From: Chloroflexota bacterium | Lineage (GTDB): Bacteria > Chloroflexota > Anaerolineae > Aggregatilineales > J027 | Direction of reading: 5' to 3' | Assembly: GCA_016234595.1 (NCBI GenBank) | Contig: JACRBG010000046.1 | Coordinates: forward strand, 62,001 to 126,000 | Length of the DNA: 64,000 nt | In this document: positions 35,985-44,908 of the stretch, piece after piece | How positions within the stretch are numbered: the first letter of the stretch is position 1 | Layout: every line of letters begins with the position of its first letter | The notes under the pieces: generated by a model | Databases searched by the model: none | What the model was told of the DNA's origin: nothing | What the model saw: the letters and a program-made list of their open reading frames with translations, nothing else | Program-made: the position numbers and the translations under genes

Positions 35985-38504
35985 ATGCCGCACCCAGCCG
36001 CTCCGCTAAGTAAGCTATGGCGGGGATTATTCTGCATCCTGATGATGATCATGCTGCTGCATGTAACGCCAACTGCATCAGCCCAAAGCAGTGGTGGAGT
36101 TCAAGAGTTTTTTGGCACGATTGGTAAAGGTGTTGATGGCTTCTATTATGACTTATATGACTTGCAAGCCGGACAAACCGTTTATCTTTATATGGAAGCC
36201 GTGTCAGGCGATCTTGACCCCTATGTCTATTTTGGAAATTTTGACTTTACCGAAATCTATGCCGAAGACGATGACAGCGGCGGCAATTTCAATGCAGCCC
36301 TTGAATTCGTAATTCCTGAGGACGGCGATTACAGCACCTATGTCTCGCATATCGAAGGCACAACAGGCGACTTTCGCTATCTAATTGGCGTAGATGTACC
36401 GACTGTTTTAGATGGTTCAGCCGCTCCGACCGGGGATGAATTTGCTTTCCTCTATAATGCTGCCGCAGTCCAAGAATTTTTTGGCACGGTCGCAGCCGAT
36501 GGCACAGGTTCTTATTATGATATGTACGACCTTGTGGCGGGGGATACCCTGTATATTTATGTCGAATCCCAAAATGGTGATCTCGACCCCTATCTCTATT
36601 TGGGCAACCTTGATTTTACCGAGGTCATTTTAGAGGATGATGATAGTGGTGGGGGCATTAATTCGGCCATTGAGTATGTCATCCCAGCCGACGATGATTA
36701 CAGCATCTACGTCAGCGCCATTGAAGGCACATCCGGCGATTATCGCTTGCTGGTGGGGTTAAATGATCCTACTGTCCTCAATGGTACAGCCCAAGTCACG
36801 GGGGATGAAATCGCGGTACTGTATGACAGTGCGGAACCCGCTGAGGCCACAGGCTTGGCTCGTGTGCAGGATTTTAATGGCACAATCAGCGGCGGATCAG
36901 CCGAGGACGCCAGTGGGGTCTATTATGACCTTCACGACTTGAAAGTCGGCGAAACTCTCTACGTCTACGTCGAAGCACTCTCCGATCAACTCGATCCCTA
37001 TCTATATGTGGGGGACATTGATTTCAACACGGTGTATATTGAGGACGATGATGGCGGTGGTAACCTAAATTCTGCTGTTGAGTTCCCAATTCCCGAAGAT
37101 GGCGACTATAGCATCTTGGTCAGCCACATCGAAGGCACAGAGGGTGATTATCATGTCATTATTGGCCTCGACGCACCTGAAGTATTAAATGGCACAGCCC
37201 AACCCACTGGTGATGAGATCGCGGTGTTATATGAAGGTAGCAACTCCGGTGGTAATGGAGGCGCTGGTGGCAATCCGGGGATTGAGGTTGAGCCTCCTAC
37301 CAACTGCGATAGTTTAGCCGAACGTCCTGCAATGAGTGGGTCTGAACAAACCTATGAGACCGCAAATTTCATCATCCACTACACTTTCGATGGTCAGGAC
37401 GCCATTACACAGAGTTACCTTAACGAAGTCATTAGTGCCCTCGAATATGTCTATGACACCGAAATCAACCAATTTGGCTGGCCTGCTCCGCCACCCGACT
37501 GCGGGGAAGGTGGTGACGCCCGTTTTGACATCTATCTGATGGAAACCATCAAAGATGACGGCGTCTATGGCTATGCCCAGCCTGAAGCCGTCGTAGGCGA
37601 TAACCCGTCGTCCGCCAACGGTGAAGCCTATGCTTCCTACGGTTTCTTGGTGGTGGATAACGATTTCTCTAGCGACGAAAACCCATTGGCAACCATGCGT
37701 GCCACCGTCGCCCATGAATTCCATCACATTGTCCAGTTTGGCTTCGACATCAACGATTCAATGAATTGGTACTATGAAGCCACGGCCTCATGGATGGAAA
37801 CCCAAGCCTATCCTATTGATGAAGCGGCCTCGGTCTATGTTCCCACTCGTTTTGAATATACCGATATTTGTTTGGGAGCCAACTCTGAGGATGGATTGTT
37901 AATCTATGCCGATTGGCTGGCAATTGACTCTCTCGCCCAAGACTACGGCCCCGAAGCCGTTCAGCGCCTATGGGACTATGTTGCCAATGCTGAAGGCATG
38001 GCAGCCCTATATGGCCTATTGGAAGAACTTGGGACAACCCCCCAAGCCTTCATCGAACGCTTTGCTATTCGTAATCTACTCCTGGAATATAGCCAAGCCC
38101 CCCGCTTTGAACGACAGGTCTATCTGGAAAATGCCATTAATGCCCCCGGGGATTGGACGTTTGGCTACTCGGGTGTTCAAGAACTCGCGGTGGACTATAT
38201 GGAGTTAGATTTACAAGGGGTCTATCGCTTCACCAGTGGTCAACCCAACATCAGTCTAGTTGTGGTCGGCATAGACACCACCACTGACTCAGCCGATGTC
38301 TTCGAAGTGGGTCAAGATGGAGTCGTAGATACCTCAAACTACACCAAGGCCTATGTGATTGTTTTGAACACAGATACCTATGATGACCCCACAACCTGCA
38401 CCTTCACCGATTGGACAGTGACGGTTGCAGATGCGACAGGCGAAACTGCGCTTGCCCCCATCAATGGCAATTTTGATGCATCGCGTTTCAAAGCTCCCAA
38501 GTAA
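35985..38504 (+). CDS. Secreted metallopeptidase with three PPC repeats
   Basis: 839 aa. Signal peptide (1-34). Three consecutive PPC-type repeats of about 115 residues start at GGVQEFFGTIG, AVQEFFGTVA and VQDFNGTIS; each has an acidic Asp-rich loop (EDDDSGG or EDDDGGG) that may bind calcium. A Gly/Asn linker precedes a metallopeptidase domain with HEFHHIVQFGFD and a downstream Glu in YYEATASWMETQ, typical of gluzincins. A beta-rich C-terminal domain closes the protein. GAGGAG sits before the ATG. The inter-repeat similarity suggests recent duplication. Confidence 0.8.
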   Translation: MPHPAAPLSKLWRGLFCILMMIMLLHVTPTASAQSSGGVQEFFGTIGKGVDGFYYDLYDLQAGQTVYLYMEAVSGDLDPYVYFGNFDFTEIYAEDDDSGGNFNAALEFVIPEDGDYSTYVSHIEGTTGDFRYLIGVDVPTVLDGSAAPTGDEFAFLYNAAAVQEFFGTVAADGTGSYYDMYDLVAGDTLYIYVESQNGDLDPYLYLGNLDFTEVILEDDDSGGGINSAIEYVIPADDDYSIYVSAIEGTSGDYRLLVGLNDPTVLNGTAQVTGDEIAVLYDSAEPAEATGLARVQDFNGTISGGSAEDASGVYYDLHDLKVGETLYVYVEALSDQLDPYLYVGDIDFNTVYIEDDDGGGNLNSAVEFPIPEDGDYSILVSHIEGTEGDYHVIIGLDAPEVLNGTAQPTGDEIAVLYEGSNSGGNGGAGGNPGIEVEPPTNCDSLAERPAMSGSEQTYETANFIIHYTFDGQDAITQSYLNEVISALEYVYDTEINQFGWPAPPPDCGEGGDARFDIYLMETIKDDGVYGYAQPEAVVGDNPSSANGEAYASYGFLVVDNDFSSDENPLATMRATVAHEFHHIVQFGFDINDSMNWYYEATASWMETQAYPIDEAASVYVPTRFEYTDICLGANSEDGLLIYADWLAIDSLAQDYGPEAVQRLWDYVANAEGMAALYGLLEELGTTPQAFIERFAIRNLLLEYSQAPRFERQVYLENAINAPGDWTFGYSGVQELAVDYMELDLQGVYRFTSGQPNISLVVVGIDTTTDSADVFEVGQDGVVDTSNYTKAYVIVLNTDTYDDPTTCTFTDWTVTVADATGETALAPINGNFDASRFKAPK

Positions 38505-38512
38505 GTAAATTC

Positions 38513-38549
38513 AAGGAGAGAGGGTTAAGGGCCTTCTCTCCTTAATTTT
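38513..38549 (+). terminator. Rho-independent terminator of the PPC peptidase gene
   Basis: AAGGAGAGA pairs with TCTCTCCTT over a 13 nt loop, then AATTTTC. Confidence 0.75.
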
Positions 38550-38624
38550 CTAATAACTTTACACAATCGCTGGTGACGACTAACATTTCTGTGGTATGCT
38601 ATCTGGCAATTAATTCAATTAACC

Positions 38625-38685
38625 CTCTATGGGTGCAATGAGTAACCGTTGTCAAGTGTATGGAATTCTCCCCGAACCTATAGAG
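38625..38685 (+). promoter_or_regulatory. Structured leader of the RRM-PHAX gene
   Basis: CTCTATGGGT (38625-38634) pairs with ACCTATAGAG (38676-38685), ten pairs with one G-U, enclosing 41 nt. A small CACTTCGTG hairpin follows directly. The leader to the ATG at 38761 is long and could be a binding site for the encoded RNA-binding protein. A possible promoter (TGGTGA, 18 nt, TATGCT) precedes it. Confidence 0.4.
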
Positions 38686-38760
38686 CACTTCGTGAATACT
38701 CTCAGTATGTCCGCCTTACATCACAAGTTAGGCCCATTTCTGTAAAGGAAGTTTAATTGC

Positions 38761-39594
38761 ATGGCGACGCAAGTATTTGTTACTAATTTACCCCTCACCA
38801 GCACAGAAGATGATGTACAAGCGCTCTTCGGACAGGCTGGCGAAGTGGTTGGCGTAAAACTAGTTCGTGACCAACAAACAGGCGAAAACAAAGGTTTTGG
38901 CTTTGTCCATATGGCAAGCGATGAGGCGGCCCAACAAGCCATTGATATTTTCAATGGCTTTGAATATGAAGGGCAAAAAATCCTCGTGCGTGAGTCACGT
39001 CCCCAGCGTTCCAAAAAAGAACGAATGGATGCGCGTCGCCAGTTTGCCGATGAACTAGCCGATAAATTAAATGAATCGAACCCCAAAGCGCGCTTCCAGC
39101 TCCGTCGCATTGTTGAAACGCAAGGCCGCACCTTTGCTCAGAGATTACTGGATGAAACCCTGAAGATCGAGGAAGAAGGCGGCATGATGACCCTCGACGG
39201 CACGCGCCGTCGCACCATTGGTGGGGTCTATCTCTACTTAGCGTGGCAAAACGTTCCGATTGAAATCCGCGACAAAATATTCCCTGATCGCGCTCGTCTG
39301 AAAAAGCGTGCTGATCAAAAGAAGCGCCAAAACACCTCAGAATCTGGCGAGGAAGTAGCGAATGAGGTTGAAGAAGCTGAAATTCAGGCCGAGCCGCCTG
39401 CCCCTGCAATTCCGACTGCTGAATTGATTGAACGATTGGCTGAGTTGCGGGATGCCGAACAACTAGCGGAAAAGAAGGTCGAAGATATTCGGGCACGCCG
39501 CGCCCCCGGAGGTCTATTTTCAGCCCTTAAAGACGTTGCCGAAATCAAAAATCAGATTAATGCCCTGCTGAAGGAATATCCCGGCCTCGAATAG
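38761..39594 (+). CDS. RNA-binding protein: RRM fused to a PHAX-like RNA-binding domain
   Basis: 277 aa. Residues 1-80 are a canonical RRM with RNP2 (VFVTNL, 5-10) and RNP1 (KGFGFVHM, 44-51), as in bacterial cold-shock Rbp proteins. Residues about 95-161 then match the pattern of the PHAX RNA-binding domain known from eukaryotic snRNA export adaptors: a helical stretch RRIVETQGRTFAQRLLDETL, then EEEGGMMTLDGTRRRTIGGV (142-156) with the Arg-rich hairpin. The tail (180-277) is acidic then a coiled-coil helix (ELIERLAELRDAEQLAEKKV). AAGGAAG precedes the ATG. Two nucleic-acid domains plus a possible dimer helix suggest a structured-RNA-binding regulator or chaperone. The PHAX assignment is by eye. 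Confidence 0.82.
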   Translation: MATQVFVTNLPLTSTEDDVQALFGQAGEVVGVKLVRDQQTGENKGFGFVHMASDEAAQQAIDIFNGFEYEGQKILVRESRPQRSKKERMDARRQFADELADKLNESNPKARFQLRRIVETQGRTFAQRLLDETLKIEEEGGMMTLDGTRRRTIGGVYLYLAWQNVPIEIRDKIFPDRARLKKRADQKKRQNTSESGEEVANEVEEAEIQAEPPAPAIPTAELIERLAELRDAEQLAEKKVEDIRARRAPGGLFSALKDVAEIKNQINALLKEYPGLE

Positions 39595-39605
39595 CCTACG
39601 AGAAT

Positions 39606-39639
39606 TTGGGTGGGGCAGCATGATATTTGCTCTACCCAA
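39606..39639. terminator. Terminator-like hairpin between convergent genes
   Basis: TTGGGTGGGGCA pairs with TGCTCTACCCAA (12 pairs, two G-U) over a 10 nt loop, without a strong T tract. Confidence 0.5.
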
Positions 39640-39666
39640 TTCCCCCATCCACCTATCCCCCTCCCG

Positions 39667-40119
39667 CTATAGCTCCAACTTCAACCATCGCCACATAAAA
39701 TAGCGTGGCCCATGCCCTAATCCTTCAAATAAATCACCCTCGACTTGAAAACCGAGCCGTTCATAAAAGCCCATCGCATCAGGTCGGGCATTACACCACA
39801 ACAACGTCCCGCCTTGCTCAATGGCATAGGCCATGCAATGTTCAATGACCCGCTTGCCAATTCCCCGCCCTTGAAATTCCGGCAAAGTCGCTACAGCGCG
39901 TAATCGCCACGCTGTAGGCTGTTGGGTATCGGGTGGGGCATCGTGTACCACAGTGGCTATGCTCACCAACTGCCCCGCCCAAAATCCTCCCACATGGCGT
40001 GTATTTTCGGCTTCGTCCCCGGGGCGATGTAGTGTCTCTGGCGGGTCATCCGGCCATAACACACGCTTACGAATAGGATAGGTGTCTTGCACAGCAATAA
40101 GTCTAATTTCAATACTCAT
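39667..40119 (-). CDS. GNAT family N-acetyltransferase
   Basis: 150 aa; ATG 40119 has AGGGA 6 nt upstream. Acetyl-CoA site LRAVATLPEFQGRGIGKRVI and the C-terminal MGFYERLGFQVEGD show a single complete GNAT fold. Acceptor unknown. A strong terminator separates it from the upstream acyltransferase gene. Confidence 0.86.
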   Translation of the reverse strand: MSIEIRLIAVQDTYPIRKRVLWPDDPPETLHRPGDEAENTRHVGGFWAGQLVSIATVVHDAPPDTQQPTAWRLRAVATLPEFQGRGIGKRVIEHCMAYAIEQGGTLLWCNARPDAMGFYERLGFQVEGDLFEGLGHGPRYFMWRWLKLEL

Positions 40120-40135
40120 CAATCATCCCTTTAAG

Positions 40136-40167
40136 TAAAAAATCGCCAGCCAAACACTGACGATTTT
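40136..40167 (-). terminator. Rho-independent terminator of the hexapeptide acyltransferase gene
   Basis: On the minus strand AAAATCGTCAG pairs with CTGGCGATTTT (11 pairs, one G-U) over a 7 nt loop, followed by a T run. Confidence 0.85.
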
Positions 40168-40188
40168 AGGATTTATAAACAGAGCAAA

Positions 40189-40674
40189 CTATTGACCTTC
40201 TTTTTCGCGCACATCCCCAATCACTTTGGCGGGCACACCTGCCACAATCGCATAGGCCGGTACATCCTTAGTCACCACTGCGCCTGCCCCCACAAGGGCA
40301 TTTTCGCCTATCGTTATGCCACATATGATGGTGGCATTGCTGCCAATCGAGGCCCGTTTCTTAATAATTGTCTCGACCACATGCCAATCATCAGCGGTTT
40401 GCAGCGAACCGTCCACGTTGGTTGAGCGTGGATAAATGTCATTTGTAAACATCACCCCATGCCCGATGAAAACCTCATCTTCAAGCGTCACTCCTTCACA
40501 AATGAAGGAATGCGAGGAGACTTTGCAACGTGCGCCAATGGTTGCCCCTGATTGAATCTCGACAAACGGCCCAATTTTGGTCTCATCACCAATGGTGCAT
40601 CCATAAAGATTGACCAAATCGGGTTGAAAAATTCTGACCCCGTTGCCGAGGCGAACATTCTCTTTAACAGGCAT
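40189..40674 (-). CDS. Left-handed beta-helix acyltransferase (hexapeptide repeats)
   Basis: 161 aa with hexapeptide turns such as [20 protein letters not shown] and [20 protein letters not shown], and a loop [16 protein letters not shown] holding the catalytic-type His. It resembles WbpD/WlbB-like N-acetyltransferases of surface sugar synthesis. No sugar-pathway neighbours are present. The start is within reach of a long inverted repeat whose one arm covers the ribosome site. Confidence 0.83.
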   Translation of the reverse strand: MPVKENVRLGNGVRIFQPDLVNLYGCTIGDETKIGPFVEIQSGATIGARCKVSSHSFICEGVTLEDEVFIGHGVMFTNDIYPRSTNVDGSLQTADDWHVVETIIKKRASIGSNATIICGITIGENALVGAGAVVTKDVPAYAIVAGVPAKVIGDVREKEGQ

Positions 40675-40678
40675 TTGA

Positions 40679-40736
40679 GTGTCCTTTCCGGAAGAACAGA
40701 AACATAAACGTTTCTAGTATACTTCAGAAAGGACAC
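40679..40736 (-). promoter_or_regulatory. Long inverted repeat overlapping the ribosome-binding site of the acyltransferase gene
   Basis: GTGTCCTTTC and GAAAGGACAC are perfect 10 bp arms 38 nt apart, with an inner AGAAAC/GTTTCT hairpin. On the minus strand the promoter-distal arm contains AAGGA just before the ATG at 40674, so folding of a transcript that includes both arms would hide the Shine-Dalgarno. A TATACT box between the arms could instead make this an operator at DNA level. Confidence 0.5.
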
Positions 40737-40743
40737 CGAGTTT

Positions 40744-41901
40744 TTATGGAATCCGCAATACCTGCCCCACGTAAATCACATTGGGATTGGTGATGCCATT
40801 TAGGGTAATAAGCGCACTCATTGAGACCCCATACCGCAAAGCAATCCGATAGAGATTTTCGCCCTGCTGGACGACATGTGTCTGACCACTATAGCTGGTC
40901 GAAGTCGTCGTCGTAGGATAGGTCACGGTGGTGGGAATTGTAACAGGGGGTGTATAGGTCGTTGGCACAACTGTATAAGCCGTGGGGATGGTTAATGCTT
41001 GCCCCGCACTAATCTGGTTAACATTGGTTATGTAATTCACCGACACCAACGCTGCCAACGATACACCAAACCGCTGCGCAATCCGCGCCAAGGTATCCCC
41101 CGGTTGAACGATATAAATTAACCCGCCTGTCGAGACGGCTCCGGTCGGATAATAGGGACTAGTGGGAACTGTGGTTGTTGGCATACTGATTGAAAAACCG
41201 GGGCAACCTGACCATTTAAAAACATATTCTTTGCCCCCCAAACCGGGTGCATTGATTTGAAACTCGCCCGTGGTCAGACGATACAAGTTAACATCCCAAC
41301 CAGATTTAATCAGTGTATTGGTATAGGGTACACCCACAGTTACAATTTCCTGTACCGTCGCATACAACGCTGTGACGGGTTGATTGCCGAGTAATTTGAT
41401 GACTTCAATCCCGTTGGCTCGACAATATACCGCTGCCGTTTGCGCCCCATCTAGTGTAATCGCATTCACCCGTCCGTCGTCGGGGGGTGGAATTGAACAA
41501 TCCTGAACAATATCTGCATCGGTGGCTGTTCCCGAATTGACATCATTGACAAACAGGGTCACGGTTACGGTCGCAGGGGTGCCAATCGCCTGCAACGTTG
41601 TCCAATAGACGCTGACAGTCGGGCTGGTTTGAGGGGCAGACGGGCCTCCTACCGAAAAAACAGCCCGGGGTGGCGCGACAGGTGTGCTTGCTGTCACCGA
41701 TACCCGATAGCCATTGGTATCAGGGATACCACCCGCCGGGGTCTGGGCAAAAATGGTAAATCCATTTCGACAGTATTCTACAACAGTGAACGACCATCCC
41801 AATGGCAAGGCCTGAACCCCAGCCTGTGCGTGTTGGCTAGGGAATATGACAGTAATCGCCACCATGATAAGTGCTGTTAAGGCAAGCGCAATTCTTCGCA
41901 T
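40744..41901 (-). CDS. Secreted protein with two LysM domains
   Basis: 385 aa. Signal peptide (1-27), a beta-rich N-terminal region (28-230), then two LysM motifs: IYIVQPGDTLARIAQRFGV and THVVQQGENLYRIALRYGV, separated by a Thr/Pro linker. AGAGGT precedes the ATG. It probably binds peptidoglycan; the first region is unassigned. Confidence 0.82.
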   Translation of the reverse strand: MRRIALALTALIMVAITVIFPSQHAQAGVQALPLGWSFTVVEYCRNGFTIFAQTPAGGIPDTNGYRVSVTASTPVAPPRAVFSVGGPSAPQTSPTVSVYWTTLQAIGTPATVTVTLFVNDVNSGTATDADIVQDCSIPPPDDGRVNAITLDGAQTAAVYCRANGIEVIKLLGNQPVTALYATVQEIVTVGVPYTNTLIKSGWDVNLYRLTTGEFQINAPGLGGKEYVFKWSGCPGFSISMPTTTVPTSPYYPTGAVSTGGLIYIVQPGDTLARIAQRFGVSLAALVSVNYITNVNQISAGQALTIPTAYTVVPTTYTPPVTIPTTVTYPTTTTSTSYSGQTHVVQQGENLYRIALRYGVSMSALITLNGITNPNVIYVGQVLRIP

Positions 41902-42058
41902 ATTCTAACCTCTTAACAACCTACATACTATATTGAATACCCTCACTATATACCCGTAGATCGTTATAAGTCAGTTAGAGTCATAGTAGCATAGGAATTA
42001 AGTTGCTATTCCGCCTGTTATCCGAATAAAAAGGCAGGAGCGTCTCCTGCCTCAAAAT

Positions 42059-42424
42059 TCATCCTGTCCGACTGGTAATCCAGACACCATCATCTTGGTC
42101 GCGCCGGCCCCCCGCCAAATAAAATACCCGCTGTTTTTGACGTTTGGCCTCCTCTTCCGTCAACCAAAAACTGAGGGTCCGGCCTCGAGATGACGCGAGG
42201 TGTTCTAGAGCCGCCATCACATGGGAACAAGCAATGCCTTGGTTGACTGCCCATTCGCAGGTGCAGCGCGTATGAATAGTGCCGTCTGGTTCAAATTTGA
42301 CGGTCACAATGTGGTTTGCGACGGGGTTAGAAACACTTTCGACGACAAAGGTGTCGTGATCCACCCGACGAGCTTGTAATTTTCGGCTCTGCGCTTGCAG
42401 TTGTTTGATGTGTTTAGGCTTCAT
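42059..42424 (-). CDS. SWIM zinc-finger protein
   Basis: 121 aa from ATG 42424. The SWIM motif CTCEWAVNQGIACSHVMAAL (CxC...CxH) is intact and chelates zinc, generally for nucleic-acid or protein contact. The upstream in-frame extension to 42538 holds a TATAAT box (42473-42478) and reaches the next gene's terminator, so it is rejected as coding. Role unknown. Confidence 0.8.
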   Translation of the reverse strand: MKPKHIKQLQAQSRKLQARRVDHDTFVVESVSNPVANHIVTVKFEPDGTIHTRCTCEWAVNQGIACSHVMAALEHLASSRGRTLSFWLTEEEAKRQKQRVFYLAGGRRDQDDGVWITSRTG

Positions 42425-42472
42425 ATTCAGGCGTAGGTGCTCCTGCTGCACAAATTTCCGAACATATATTCT

Positions 42473-42478
42473 ATTATA
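42473..42478 (-). promoter_or_regulatory. -10 box for the SWIM gene
   Basis: A perfect TATAAT lies 48 nt before ATG 42424. No convincing -35 was seen. Confidence 0.4.
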
Positions 42479-42519
42479 CATCAAAAACGTTAGTTTTGTG
42501 TTAACAAATCGTCCAAAAT

Positions 42520-42554
42520 AAACAAAAAGACAGGTCAAACATCACCTGTCTTTT
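42520..42554 (-). terminator. Rho-independent terminator of the anti-sigma-like gene
   Basis: AAAAGACAGGT and ACCTGTCTTTT form a perfect 11 bp stem over an 8 nt loop, followed by a T-rich minus-strand tail. Confidence 0.85.
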
Positions 42555-42579
42555 ACAGCCTATTCAAGGGTCTTTCAGA

Positions 42580-44265
42580 TTATTGGGTAGTCAACAAAAC
42601 ATCAAACACATCAAGGAACGAAACCTGCCAATATGACATCATATTTGGGTCAGCAGACGATGCATCCGTATTGACAAAAATAGTGACTGTACCATCCGCT
42701 GGAATCGTAATTTGCCGGACAAGCCGTTGAGGGCTTGGGGATGCAGACACTGAACCATCTGGCAAGGGCGAAAACACAGTAGGTGGTATATAGGCCACTA
42801 CTTGGTCAAGTACCTGTCCAGACTGCTCGATTAAAAAGTTAGCCAAGCTGGCGAGGTCGCTATATTCGATAGTCAGTTCAACTGATTGACCCGCCTGCCC
42901 TTCGAATGTCAAAACACGTGAGAGCTGCTTCTCCGACAAATAAATCAGCGTGTGCTCGTTAGGGGTTAGCGTTACAGGTTCTTGTTTAAGAACCGTAAGA
43001 GTAAAATCATCCCCGGAAACCGCATAAAGATTGAGGGGCGACAGCTCCAAACGATAGGTTCCGTCCATTGGTAGTTGAAATTCCTCAATCTCTGGGTTTC
43101 GCCCCGCACCACTATCATCATCTTGCGCCAATTCGCGATTTTCCCCTAGTTGTGTTAGGGTAAGCATCCAATCCATCGCTATGCTTTCAACCATAATATG
43201 CACAATATCGCCGCGCTGCCCCACAAAGTCATAGTAGATGTAAGGGAAGCCAGGTCGATCATAACTAAAGTGATCCGTCACCGTTTCATTATAGTTTAAC
43301 AGTGGGATTTCCACCTGCCCCAACTCAATCGTATAGGTAATGGGGCGGCCACCGGCTTCATTTTGCACATTGAAAATAATCGCTGCATCTTCGGTGACAG
43401 GAATCGTGATAGTTTGGGAGGTTGGTTGCCCTTCGGAACCACCACCGCCGCCACCGCCGCCGCCGCCACCTGTGCCATCCCCGCCGCCAATTTGTGGGGC
43501 ATATTGCACGAAATAACCGACACTTACCAAATCAGAGGCATTAACTGACACAGTCAACAAGTCTCCTGCACGCCCCTGAATTAGGTAATAATAGGTAGGT
43601 TCATCCCCATTAAGCGCCCCTTCAATGCTACTTCCCAAATTAAGTGGGATCAGTGCAGGTTGATAGGCGGGCAATGTAAATACTGGAACACTGGGATTCC
43701 CCGTTTCCGAAATCGGTGTCCCGGTTGGCTGAGGCGATAATTCAGTTGGTATAGGGGTAGATGTTACGGTTTGCGGTAGTGCCGTGCTTGATGCCTGTAA
43801 CCCCACCGCCCCACTCATTTTGCCATCTTTTGGCAGCATTGCGTAACCGAGAATAGCTGCAAAAAACATTAGAACAATCGTAGCCGCAGCCAGTGAGAAA
43901 TTCACATGTCGTCGGGTTTGCGTTTCCATTGACCGCCCTTCCAAACCGGGGGCGTGTAGATAGGTTGATGTATGCATCATTTCCTCCATGTCCTGTGGTC
44001 GAATAGATGAGTGAGTACGACCATTTGGAGAATAGGGCGTAGGGGCTTGAGCCGATGGTTGCCTAGCTGCCGCCATCATTTTTGCCCATACCCGTTGTTG
44101 GGTAGCGCGTGCTGGGGATTCAACTGCTTCAGCCGCCATCAATTGACGAGCGAATACAGCCATTTTTTCATCAAGGCCAGTTGGAACAGAGGCTTGGGGG
44201 TTTTGGGCCAAGGCCTCTAAATAGAGATCAAGAAGTTCGGCTTGAGATTTGTATTCGTTCATCAT
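42580..44265 (-). CDS. Membrane protein with PPC-like sensor region, putative anti-sigma factor
   Basis: 561 aa, directly after the ECF sigma gene with a 2 nt gap. The cytoplasmic N-terminus (1-120) is helical, as expected for a sigma-binding domain. One membrane helix (about 125-147), a Thr/Pro linker, then an external region with two or three PPC-like beta units (DDDSGAGRNPEIEEFQLPMD). An 11-glycine run lies near residue 275. The arrangement fits an anti-sigma factor sensing the envelope, but no zinc anti-sigma motif is seen, so the role is inferred from context. Confidence 0.7.
   Translation of the reverse strand: MMNEYKSQAELLDLYLEALAQNPQASVPTGLDEKMAVFARQLMAAEAVESPARATQQRVWAKMMAAARQPSAQAPTPYSPNGRTHSSIRPQDMEEMMHTSTYLHAPGLEGRSMETQTRRHVNFSLAAATIVLMFFAAILGYAMLPKDGKMSGAVGLQASSTALPQTVTSTPIPTELSPQPTGTPISETGNPSVPVFTLPAYQPALIPLNLGSSIEGALNGDEPTYYYLIQGRAGDLLTVSVNASDLVSVGYFVQYAPQIGGGDGTGGGGGGGGGGGSEGQPTSQTITIPVTEDAAIIFNVQNEAGGRPITYTIELGQVEIPLLNYNETVTDHFSYDRPGFPYIYYDFVGQRGDIVHIMVESIAMDWMLTLTQLGENRELAQDDDSGAGRNPEIEEFQLPMDGTYRLELSPLNLYAVSGDDFTLTVLKQEPVTLTPNEHTLIYLSEKQLSRVLTFEGQAGQSVELTIEYSDLASLANFLIEQSGQVLDQVVAYIPPTVFSPLPDGSVSASPSPQRLVRQITIPADGTVTIFVNTDASSADPNMMSYWQVSFLDVFDVLLTTQ
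43438..43470 (-). repeat. Eleven-codon glycine tract
   Basis: A run of GGC/GGT codons, 33 nt, codes eleven consecutive glycines in the putative anti-sigma factor. It could vary in length by slippage without changing frame only in steps of three; other slips would truncate the protein. Confidence 0.75.
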
Positions 44266-44267
44266 GC

Positions 44268-44861
44268 TTATTCCAACTCTAGCTCATCGTAGCGCGTGCG
44301 TAATTTGCTGATAATGCGATGCAATTCCACCCGCACCGTCCCAGCGTTTTTGCCAATCACTTGACCGATTTCAGCAGCATTCAACCCGGCTACCATCTTG
44401 AGTGCCAACAGATTTTGTTGGTCATCCGGTAGGGTCGCCACTAAATCTCGTAGGGCTTGTTGGGTTTCGCCCCGCATCACTTCATCTAAAGGGGCTGGGG
44501 TATCCGCAACAAAGTCAAGGTCGGCATCATCAATAGAAAGATGGGGGCGGCGACTGCGGAGATGATTCACAGTAGCATTATGGGCAATTTGAAACAGCCA
44601 TGCTGCCACCGAACCGCCTCGATAGCCGCCGATTGAAACCAGCGCCCGGGTAAAAATCACACTGGTCAAATCCTCGGCTTCTTCGGCTGTTCCAACTCGA
44701 CGCAAGCAGTAACGATAAATGCGCACAAAATACCGTTCATAAAGCGGCCCAAATTGTGTCAAATCGTCTACCGCAGCCTGCATCAAGTGAACCTCTTCGT
44801 CGGCTGCTTTTTCCAATTCTGGATTGGATGGAAACAACGTTTTTCTCCGCACCTGTATCAT
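44268..44861 (-). CDS. RNA polymerase sigma factor, ECF type
   Basis: 197 aa from ATG 44861 (GGAG, 9 nt spacer). Region 2 has YERYFVRIYRYCLRRVG, AEDLTSVIFTRAL and AAWLFQIAHNATVNHLR; region 4 has LPDDQQNLLALKMVAGLNAA and the helix-turn-helix EIGQVIGKNAGTVRVELHR. It would direct RNA polymerase to ECF promoters. An ECF-like promoter precedes it, suggesting autoregulation. The next gene is its likely membrane partner. Confidence 0.9.
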   Translation of the reverse strand: MIQVRRKTLFPSNPELEKAADEEVHLMQAAVDDLTQFGPLYERYFVRIYRYCLRRVGTAEEAEDLTSVIFTRALVSIGGYRGGSVAAWLFQIAHNATVNHLRSRRPHLSIDDADLDFVADTPAPLDEVMRGETQQALRDLVATLPDDQQNLLALKMVAGLNAAEIGQVIGKNAGTVRVELHRIISKLRTRYDELELE

Positions 44862-44908
44862 GCACTCATTCTCCAAAGGATGGTGTCACTCATCTTGCAT
44901 CCCCTAGA

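Noticed and set aside
42425-42538. N-terminal extension of the SWIM protein
   Set aside because: It contains a TATAAT box and begins inside the neighbouring gene's terminator, so it is regulatory DNA.
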